Below, one piece after another: positions 57,742 through 64,000 of a DNA stretch of 64,000 nt. The stretch is from CAMEGH01 sp052103595 (lineage in GTDB: Bacteria > Patescibacteriota > Saccharimonadia > Saccharimonadales > Saccharimonadaceae). Location: NCBI GenBank assembly GCA_052103595.1, contig JBQEKC010000001.1, positions 496,001-560,000 on the forward strand, given 5' to 3'. The notes beneath the pieces were generated by a model. That model ran no database searches, was not told the origin of the DNA, and saw only the letters and a list, made by a program, of their open reading frames with translations. Within the stretch, counting starts at the first letter, position 1, and each line of letters opens with the position of its first letter. Position numbers and translations under genes: made by a program.

Positions 57742-58851
57742 CTAGAAGAGTGAGCGCTTTTTGTTTGACTTAAATTGTTCGAGTAATTCTTTTTGCTTCT
57801 TCGAGAGCTTCGTTGGCGTCTGCACAATCACACTCACAATGTGCGGCCCACGAGTGTCGCGTCCGGCATGTGGCACGCCATGCCCGCTCAACTTAAAGTC
57901 TGTCCCGCTTTGCGTGCCGGCAGGTACTTTCATACGCACCACACCATCGACTGTTTCGACATCAATTTCGATACCAAGTGCTGCATCCACCATTGAAACC
58001 GTTTCCTCCGAAAGGATAATATCGCCTTCTCGTGTAAACTTTTTGTCGGCTTTTACACGGATGTGCACATACAAATCACCCTTTGATCCCCCGGCAATCG
58101 CTTCGCCACGCTCGCGCAAACGAATCGTCGCACCGTCATCAATACCAGCTGGAATCTTTACCGTAATGGCCTGCTTGCGACGTTGCGTTCCCGCACCGTG
58201 ACACACCGTACAAGCCTTTTCTGGCACCTTGCCGCGACCTTCACATGTTTGGCACACCACTGCCTGTTGGATTTGTCCAAACATCGTGTTCATTACCTTA
58301 GGAATTTGGCCACTCCCTTTGCAAGTCTCGCATGTTTTCATACTGTGACCAGGTTCGGCACGTTCGCCATGACAGTGCGAACACTCATCCACCATTTCGA
58401 GGTTGAGCTTTTTCTCGACACCAAAAATAGCATCGGTAAAGTCGAGTTTAATCGAGGTTTCCACATCGTTACCACGACGAGCACGCGTTGATTGGCCGCC
58501 TGCACCACCACCAAAGAACTGACCAAAAATATCACCCAAACCACCGTCACCAAAATCGAAGTGAACATTCTGCCCACCAAAGCCGCCAAAGTCGAATCCT
58601 TCGAATGGATTTCCGCCTCCACCCCCAGCATTTCCACCAACACCAGCATGGCCAAACTGATCGTAACGTTGGCGTTTTTGCTTGTCTTTTAGCACTTCGT
58701 AGGCTTCGTTTACCTCTTTAAACTTGGCTTCATCACCGCCTTCTTTGTCGGGGTGGTGCTTTACAGCAGCCTTGCGAAACGCCTTCTTCACTTCGTCGTC
58801 GCTGGCTGATTTATCAACACCTAATACTTCGTAATAATCTCGCTTGCTCAT
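57742..58851 (-). CDS. dnaJ: Chaperone DnaJ (369 aa)
   Basis: J domain with HPD (HHPDKEGG), a Gly/Phe-rich linker, four zinc motifs (CSHCHGER, CETCKGSG, CQTCEGRG, CTVCHGAG; the first lacks the final Gly) and the C-terminal client-binding domains (VKIPAGIDDGATIRL, VRMKVPAGTQSGTDFKL). Start ATG 58851 (MSKRDYY) is 7 nt behind an extended -10. Controlled by CIRCE at 58872. It is not in an operon with dnaK or grpE. Confidence 0.98.
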   Translation of the reverse strand: MSKRDYYEVLGVDKSASDDEVKKAFRKAAVKHHPDKEGGDEAKFKEVNEAYEVLKDKQKRQRYDQFGHAGVGGNAGGGGGNPFEGFDFGGFGGQNVHFDFGDGGLGDIFGQFFGGGAGGQSTRARRGNDVETSIKLDFTDAIFGVEKKLNLEMVDECSHCHGERAEPGHSMKTCETCKGSGQIPKVMNTMFGQIQQAVVCQTCEGRGKVPEKACTVCHGAGTQRRKQAITVKIPAGIDDGATIRLRERGEAIAGGSKGDLYVHIRVKADKKFTREGDIILSEETVSMVDAALGIEIDVETVDGVVRMKVPAGTQSGTDFKLSGHGVPHAGRDTRGPHIVSVIVQTPTKLSKKQKELLEQFKSNKKRSLF

Positions 58852-58858
58852 TAGTTTT

Positions 58859-58888
58859 ATTATAGCAAAAACTAGCACTCATATGCAA
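58859..58888 (-). promoter_or_regulatory. dnaJ promoter
   Basis: -35 TTGCAT, 18 nt, -10 TATAAT (preceded by TG plus C), leaderless. The -35 lies in the CIRCE spacer. Confidence 0.7.
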
Positions 58889-58898
58889 GGAGTGCTAG
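58872..58898. promoter_or_regulatory. CIRCE operator (HrcA site) of dnaJ
   Basis: CTAGCACTC-N9-GAGTGCTAG, a perfect inverted repeat differing from consensus only in the outermost base pair. HrcA binding here would cover the -35. Confidence 0.92.
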
Positions 58899-58920
58899 TT
58901 TATCTTTTTAGTAACGTTGG

Positions 58921-59532
58921 CTATTTATTAATAGCGAGTGTCGACTCTTTGGCAAGCTTGACCAATGCTTGCTGTGCGGCAGTTCGTGTAATGTCGATGC
59001 CGTCGTTGTGGTTTTGTACAAGACTAAATTTGTAAACAGTTGCATCTTTTACGACAATCACTGCAACTTCTTGATCGGCGGCCGTTGCGCGCGGCAAGTA
59101 ATAACGGGCTTCATCACCGAGATCATCAATCGTCTCGTCGGTTGTACCAGCAAATGGATCAGCTTTCTCTAGCGCTTCCTTGTCGGTATAGGCAAGTACG
59201 TTAATGTTAATCGTTATTTGGTGATCATTTTTTACGGTTTTTGCAGTGTACTGTACGCTTTCGCCATCAAGGTTCTTATCTGCAACAAGTGTTCCTGATT
59301 GCTTCGGATCACTAATATCCTTAACAAGACCACTAAACGCTTCCGTCACTTTGCCTTTTGTTGCCACACCAACAACGCCAATGTGCTTATTCTCGTCCAC
59401 CAACTGCGTGATTTCGCCAGTTTGCTCGTTGCCGCTCTTGCGTTGTTGTATCAGTACAAACGCAACCACCGCGATAATAACAATCAGCACCACCGCGCCA
59501 ATAGTAATATAGATCCTTTTACGATTATTCAT
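58921..59532 (-). CDS. Membrane-anchored extracytoplasmic protein of unknown function (203 aa)
   Basis: N-terminal span (residues 7-28), then a single alpha/beta domain with an anhydride-like alternation of beta strands (GESVQYTAKTV, ITININVLAY, EVAVIVVKDATVYKFSL). Not recognised. AAGGA lies 8 nt before ATG 59532. It sits between dnaK and dnaJ but is separated from dnaK by a terminator. Confidence 0.72.
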   Translation of the reverse strand: MNNRKRIYITIGAVVLIVIIAVVAFVLIQQRKSGNEQTGEITQLVDENKHIGVVGVATKGKVTEAFSGLVKDISDPKQSGTLVADKNLDGESVQYTAKTVKNDHQITININVLAYTDKEALEKADPFAGTTDETIDDLGDEARYYLPRATAADQEVAVIVVKDATVYKFSLVQNHNDGIDITRTAAQQALVKLAKESTLAINK

Positions 59533-59616
59533 ATTTTTAATCCTTCAATATATTGCTTATGGCTACAGTATAGCGTGCTTTTGGGTTCGTCGCAACTGAG
59601 CAATATAGTCAAAAGA

Positions 59617-59644
59617 AAATAGCCAGCGGGGGAGCTGGCTATTT
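59617..59644 (-). terminator. dnaK terminator
   Basis: AAATAGCCAGC, 6-nt loop, GCTGGCTATTT, then TCTTTT on the minus strand. Confidence 0.88.
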
Positions 59645-59658
59645 CTACAAGTGCCTAT

Positions 59659-61569
59659 TTACTTCTTGTCTTCGTCGACAATCTCGCCTTCAACTGGCTC
59701 GTCTTTGTCTTTTTTATCAGATGCTTTGTCGTCAGCTTCGCCTTCAGGAGCTTCCTCTTTAGCAGCAGCTTCGTACAATTTTGCACCAATCGGCATGATC
59801 TTTTCTTGCAAGGCTTTGGCGGCAGCTTCGAGCGCGTCTTTATCAGCGTTCTCGTCGTCTTTTACCTTTTTTGCCTCAGCCGCAGCGTCTTCAATCACCT
59901 TTTTATCGTCGTCAGAAATCTTGTCTTTGTATTCTGATGGCATTTTTTCTGCCTGATAAATAGCGTTTTCGAGCGTGTTGCGTGCGTCTACCGATTCACG
60001 CTTTTTCTTGTCTTCATCGGCGTGTGCTTCGGCTTCTTTCTGCGCCTTTTCGATGTCTTCTTTACTCATGTTGCCACTTTCTTGAATCGTAATCGACTGT
60101 TCTTTACCAGTACCCTTATCTTTCGCGGTCACGTTCAAAAGACCGTTTGCATCAAGGTTAAAGGTAACTTCAATTTGCGGCACACCACGTGGTGCTGGCG
60201 CGATGCCATCAAGGATAAAGCGACCAAGTGACTTGTTGTCGTTCGCCATTTCGCGCTCACCCTGCAGTACGTGAATTTCTACTTGTGGCTGATTGTCGGC
60301 AGCAGTACTGAACGTTTCGCTCTTTGAGGTTGGAATGGTTGCGTTACGTTCAATCAATTTCGTGGTGACGCCACCCATGGTTTCGATACCAAGTGAAAGT
60401 GGCGTTACGTCAAGTAGTAATACGTCCTTCACATCGCCCGCAAGCACACCACCTTGTACGGCAGCACCAACGGCCACAACTTCGTCTGGGTTCACACCCT
60501 GCATCGGGTCTTTGCCGAACAAGCTCTTTACCTTTTCCACCACGGCTGGCATGCGGGTCATACCACCCACCAGCACAACTGATTGAATATCGCTGGCTTT
60601 CAAATCTGCATCACCAAGCGCCTTCTCAACTGGTCCAGCCAAACGATCAATCAAATCTTTCACCAATTCTTCCAATTTGGCACGCGTGATGGTGTATTCG
60701 AAGTGCTTTGGCCCTTCTTCATCAGCGGTGATAAATGGCAAGTTCACTTCGTAGCTATTGGTGCTTGAAAGTTCTTTCTTAGCTTTTTCAGCTTCGTCTT
60801 TCAAGCGCTGCATAGCTGCTTTGTCGTTCTTTAGGTCAACACCTTCTTCGTTTTTGAACACTTCCAGGAAGTGGTTTACGATGCGGTTGTCGAAGTCTTC
60901 ACCACCAAGGTGCGTATCACCGTTGGTTGAGCGAACTTCAAACACGCCGTCGCCAAGCTCAAGGATGGACACGTCAAACGTACCACCACCAAGGTCGAAT
61001 ACAGCGATTTTTTCGTCTTTTCCGCCTTCAAGGCCATAGGCAAGGGCAGCTGCGGTTGGTTCGTTAATAATGCGCTTTACTTCAAGGCCGGCAATTTTAC
61101 CAGCGTCTTTGGTCGCTTGGCGCTGTGAATCGTCAAAGTATGCCGGTACGGTGATGACCGCTTCGGTGACTTTTTCGCCCAAATACGCTTCGGCATCAGC
61201 TTTAATTTTGCCAAGAATCATAGCAGACACTTCTTCTGGCGTGTATTCTTTGTCGCCAAGTTTTACGGCCACAGCGTTATCGTGCTTGACGATTTCAAAC
61301 GGCATAATGTCGATGTCTTTTTGCACTTCGTCGTCGGTAAATTTACGGCCAATCAAACGCTTCACACCATAAATAGTGTTTTTTGGATTGGTCACGCGCT
61401 GGCGCTGGGCAACTTGCCCTACCAGGCGGTCACCTTTTTTATTAATTGCCACCACGCTTGGGGTGGTGCGGTTACCTTCGGCATTTGCGATAACTTCTGG
61501 CTTACCTGCCACCATGTAGGCAAATGCGCTGTTGGTTGTACCAAGATCGATTCCAATAATCTTTCCCAT
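59659..61569 (-). CDS. dnaK: Chaperone DnaK / Hsp70 (636 aa)
   Basis: IGIDLGTTNSAFAY, VITVPAYFDDSQRQATKDAG, IFDLGGGTFDVS-type phosphate loop (VFDLGGGTFDVSIL), VLVGGMTRMPAV and the linker DVLLLDVTPLSLGIETMGG are all present. An acidic C-terminal tail ends EGEIVDEDKK. Start ATG 61569 follows AAGGAG. It has an about 75-nt leader and a CIRCE-controlled promoter. Confidence 0.99.
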   Translation of the reverse strand: MGKIIGIDLGTTNSAFAYMVAGKPEVIANAEGNRTTPSVVAINKKGDRLVGQVAQRQRVTNPKNTIYGVKRLIGRKFTDDEVQKDIDIMPFEIVKHDNAVAVKLGDKEYTPEEVSAMILGKIKADAEAYLGEKVTEAVITVPAYFDDSQRQATKDAGKIAGLEVKRIINEPTAAALAYGLEGGKDEKIAVFDLGGGTFDVSILELGDGVFEVRSTNGDTHLGGEDFDNRIVNHFLEVFKNEEGVDLKNDKAAMQRLKDEAEKAKKELSSTNSYEVNLPFITADEEGPKHFEYTITRAKLEELVKDLIDRLAGPVEKALGDADLKASDIQSVVLVGGMTRMPAVVEKVKSLFGKDPMQGVNPDEVVAVGAAVQGGVLAGDVKDVLLLDVTPLSLGIETMGGVTTKLIERNATIPTSKSETFSTAADNQPQVEIHVLQGEREMANDNKSLGRFILDGIAPAPRGVPQIEVTFNLDANGLLNVTAKDKGTGKEQSITIQESGNMSKEDIEKAQKEAEAHADEDKKKRESVDARNTLENAIYQAEKMPSEYKDKISDDDKKVIEDAAAEAKKVKDDENADKDALEAAAKALQEKIMPIGAKLYEAAAKEEAPEGEADDKASDKKDKDEPVEGEIVDEDKK

Positions 61570-61654
61570 GATTTACTCTCCTTTTATATATAACTTTATG
61601 TAATTTCTTCTGATTTCATTTTAGCACTCTCTTACGTAGATTGCCAATATCTTT

Positions 61655-61684
61655 ATTGTAGCGAAGTTGGCACTCGTATGTCAA
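61655..61684 (-). promoter_or_regulatory. dnaK promoter
   Basis: -35 TTGACA (perfect), 18 nt, -10 TACAAT. The -35 lies inside the CIRCE spacer, as at dnaJ. Confidence 0.78.
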
Positions 61685-61693
61685 GAGTGCTAA
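61667..61693. promoter_or_regulatory. CIRCE operator (HrcA site) of dnaK
   Basis: TTGGCACTC-N9-GAGTGCTAA, one mismatch from the consensus inverted repeat. A lone half-site TTAGCACTC also lies at 61621-61629 in the transcribed leader. Confidence 0.92.
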
Positions 61694-61807
61694 ATCACTT
61701 TTTTTACTCCTGTTTATCCAAAAAGCATTTGCGTTATGCAAGCCATATGCGGTATGATATCTGCATACATTGCAATAGATACATAAAATATACAAGGAAC
61801 CGTGATC

Positions 61808-63721
61808 ATGAGCGAAGTACAAGGCGTATCGCTACCCACAGCAAAAAAAACCCTCTTATCAGTTATGGCCGTTGCCGTCAGCGCAATTGGCCTTGCTGTT
61901 ATTAACACCCCTGCCTCACAGGCACAGGGGCTTCCACTTGGCACCGGCGGCTCTACTACCGAGCTCCTCCAGTGGGCGTCAAACCAAGGTGAGGGCAGCT
62001 ACACTGCACAAGAAAACAAGGGCGAGGACGCTAATGGTCCAGGCACCGCAGAGTACCGCAAAACAAGTGGTGGCTTTGAAGGTGCGCCAAAGGGAAGTCA
62101 TGGCGTTACTAGCTACGTTGATGGTGCTGGTAATCGTCAACCTGTTCAATTTACCCATCCTGACGATAAAAAACGTCCAGTCATCGTCTTTATTCATGGT
62201 GGCGGCTGGCGCGGTGACGGCAACCAATACGCGCAAGGTTTCCGTGAACGTGTTGCCCGACAAGGCTTTGCATCATTCCGTATTAAATACCGCTTGATGC
62301 CAAACGGTGTCTACGGCACCTACAACGATGTCATGAACGCCATCAAACACGTTCGTAACAACGCCGACACTTACAATATTGATCCATCTCGCATTATTAC
62401 GTGGGGTGACTCTGCTGGCGGCTCACTCAGTGTTCGCTCTGGTGCATCAGGCAAAGCCGGCACTTCAACTGCTATTGGCTGGTCAGCACCAACCAATGCC
62501 ATTCGTGCAGCAATGTACGGTATCAATGCTCCACTCGCGCTTGATCACTCAACTTGTTTTGACACCAGCTTTACACAAGTATTTGGCGATATCGCTGAGC
62601 TATGGCGTGGTCAAATGTATCTTTTCCAAGATCCACAACGATTCATGAATATGTCTCCACAAGAAATTACGCAGTTTGCCGACAACACCTTCAAAACACT
62701 TAACCTTCTACAAGAAAGTGATGTTATTGGTGGCATTCAATCAAGCCTAGCTGAATGGGGTATCGACGTTGATCGCCTTTCAAACGCATACTCAGTTTCA
62801 CGTGACTCAGCAAATCGTCTGAAAGATGCAACCGACAAACTTGATCCAGAAGCAGCTGACAAAGAAACAGAAGTCGACCCAAGCAACACTGATCTTCAAG
62901 CATTCAAGGATGACCTCTCTGTTGTTATCGAAGGGCTTGAAACATCTGAAGGTGATAGCAAGACAATCCGCGCTGCAAAAGAAAAGCTTGAACAAATCAA
63001 GTCTGACCTGCCTGAAAAACCAGGTGAAAAGGGTAACATTACTATCGCTGAAGGAAAGCAGCAGGCTCAGGAAGTAATGAACATCTTGCAAAAAGCAACT
63101 GAATCATCAGACATTAACGATCCTGCTTCGTTGATCCGTGAAGTTGGTGAAGCAACCAAGGAAGATCCAAAGAAGGCGTCTGAGCAGCCACCAACAAAAG
63201 ATGACTCACTCCGTGCTCACCTTGCAATGCTTAGCGATGAAGACATGAAGAGTATTAGTGATGCACTCGGTGCTATCCGTGCCATCAACAACACTTTCAA
63301 TGACGACCCCGCATTACAAGCTCAGGTTGAAGGCTTGGCAAGTTCTGCAGAGAAAATCTCATCAGCGCTCAGCCAAAACTCTTCATCGTTCAACACGACT
63401 ACCAACCCTGCGGCAGGCGGCAACCCGCAAACTAACATTGTTGCAAAGATTGCTGAATGCGCAGACAATATCATTCAAACATCGCCTGCACTCTTTGCTG
63501 ACCCGAAATCACCACCAATGTTCTTAGCAAATGCTTCGCACGAGACGGTTGTACCACCACAAGATGCCTACGAAATGCGTGATAAAATCCGTAGCTTCGG
63601 AACTCGTGCAGAAACGTTAATCCTGCCTGGTACAAATCATATGGGCTACGACGAACGCGCCGTAGAGCCAACACTCGCCTTCTTGCGATCTGTTAATCAC
63701 CCAGAACCAATCAATAAGTAA
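61808..63721 (+). CDS. Secreted alpha/beta hydrolase with a 300-residue helical insertion (637 aa)
   Basis: Signal peptide (residues 1-40, ending ASQAQG). The esterase half shows VIVFIHGGGWRGDG (oxyanion HGGG, 130-133) and ITWGDSAGGSL (nucleophile Ser202). About 300 residues of Asp/Glu/Lys/Ser-rich helix follow (about 250-555). The fold then resumes with MFLANASHETVVPP (acid, Glu579) and LPGTNHMGY (His611). Cys250 and Cys551 flank the insertion and could be joined. Ester substrate unknown. Start ATG 61808 is preferred over GTG 61802 because AAGGA lies 9 nt upstream. Confidence 0.85.
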   Translation: MSEVQGVSLPTAKKTLLSVMAVAVSAIGLAVINTPASQAQGLPLGTGGSTTELLQWASNQGEGSYTAQENKGEDANGPGTAEYRKTSGGFEGAPKGSHGVTSYVDGAGNRQPVQFTHPDDKKRPVIVFIHGGGWRGDGNQYAQGFRERVARQGFASFRIKYRLMPNGVYGTYNDVMNAIKHVRNNADTYNIDPSRIITWGDSAGGSLSVRSGASGKAGTSTAIGWSAPTNAIRAAMYGINAPLALDHSTCFDTSFTQVFGDIAELWRGQMYLFQDPQRFMNMSPQEITQFADNTFKTLNLLQESDVIGGIQSSLAEWGIDVDRLSNAYSVSRDSANRLKDATDKLDPEAADKETEVDPSNTDLQAFKDDLSVVIEGLETSEGDSKTIRAAKEKLEQIKSDLPEKPGEKGNITIAEGKQQAQEVMNILQKATESSDINDPASLIREVGEATKEDPKKASEQPPTKDDSLRAHLAMLSDEDMKSISDALGAIRAINNTFNDDPALQAQVEGLASSAEKISSALSQNSSSFNTTTNPAAGGNPQTNIVAKIAECADNIIQTSPALFADPKSPPMFLANASHETVVPPQDAYEMRDKIRSFGTRAETLILPGTNHMGYDERAVEPTLAFLRSVNHPEPINK

Positions 63722-63734
63722 GATTGACTCCATA

Positions 63735-63766
63735 AAAAATACCGCCTCTCGATGGGCGGTATTTTT
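63735..63766. terminator. Bidirectional terminator between the hydrolase gene and grpE
   Basis: AAAAATACCGCC, 8-nt loop, GGCGGTATTTTT: perfect 12-bp stem with T/A flanks on both sides. Confidence 0.9.
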
Positions 63767-63786
63767 ATCTTAATCGCTACAGGGAA

Positions 63787-64000
63787 TTATTTGTCGCCAA
63801 GTGAATCGGCACGAGCAACCTTCACCATGGCCTGACGAATCATCTTACCGTTTCGTGTATAGCCAGCTTGGAGCTCTTCGGTGATAACCTCATGCTCACC
63901 TTCGGAACCCTCGTCATACTGCACTGCGTAATGTCGATCAGGATTGAACTCGTCTCCAGCTTGGGCACTGATCCGTTCGAGCTGCAGATCACTCATGAGC
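63787..64000 (-). CDS. grpE: GrpE nucleotide exchange factor, C-terminal part
   Basis: The frame enters from the right edge and ends at 63787. The visible 70 residues are the C-terminal beta domain: FNPDRHYAVQYDEGSEGEHEVITEELQAGYTRNGKMIRQAMVKVA, matching the GrpE pattern F-x-P-x-x-H-x-A and GY...gr.-[IL]R-x-A-x-V. It exchanges ADP on DnaK. It is separated from dnaK by the hydrolase gene on the other strand. Its N-terminus and promoter, and perhaps hrcA, lie beyond the window. Confidence 0.93.
   Translation of the reverse strand, partial: LMSDLQLERISAQAGDEFNPDRHYAVQYDEGSEGEHEVITEELQAGYTRNGKMIRQAMVKVARADSLGDK

Overview
The window reads as chromosome of a Patescibacteria/CPR bacterium, most likely Saccharibacteria (TM7). 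This placement is inferred from gene content, not from a marker-gene tree. Supporting points are a MurT/GatD lipid II amidation pair, a PilB-PilC-PilM-PilN-PilO pilus cluster with a prepilin, ComEC, CIRCE-controlled dnaK and dnaJ, two VirB6-like polytopic proteins, and compact, overlapping, translationally coupled operons. TGA is used as a normal stop (ends of pilM, pilN, the PBP gene and rimB), so the UGA=Gly code of SR1/Gracilibacteria does not apply.

Layout. 1-5116 (minus): a surface-protein locus with a DUF916-type protein, a small WxL-like protein and a 1275-residue protein that carries two RCC1 propellers inside TIG domains. 5230-5405: a degenerate tRNA-Arg copy and an intact tRNA-Arg(TCT). 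5473-7074: a membrane protein of unknown function. 7075-14603 (minus): a coupled four-gene operon (small membrane protein, membrane-anchored double AAA+ Clp-like ATPase, VirB6/TrbL-like protein, 895-residue surface protein) that looks like an envelope export machine. 14696-16674: murT-gatD. 16681-18463: peroxiredoxin, acyltransferase and tRNA-Pro. 18527-21886 (minus): RNase Y, NUDIX, TsaE and TsaB. 21948-28173: type IV pilus assembly and a PRC-barrel protein. 28174-35249: recX/recA, a prepilin, a PH-like membrane protein, ruvB, ruvA and a class A PBP. 35313-43660: peptidase E-like protein, a lamin-tail surface protein, rimK with a retropepsin-like partner, yebC, comEC, tRNA-Lys, an ATP-grasp protein and DUF192. 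43760-49853: small proteins around a second VirB6-like gene, an HhH protein, an SDR and an I78-like protein with a disrupted start. 49863-57648: two PspC/MacB-type ABC modules with a PadR regulator. 57742-64000: dnaJ, dnaK, the end of grpE and an unusual split alpha/beta hydrolase.

Expression logic. Seventeen transcription units start with a TATAAT-like box 6-9 nt before the start codon and have no 5' leader; an eighteenth fits if a CTG start is accepted. Genes inside operons instead use GGAGG-type ribosome sites or ATGA/TAATG overlaps. dnaK and dnaJ promoters both have a CIRCE element laid over the -35 box. Several proteins look pared down: MurT and PilB lack their usual zinc-binding cysteines, ComEC lacks its nuclease domain and TsaB is short.
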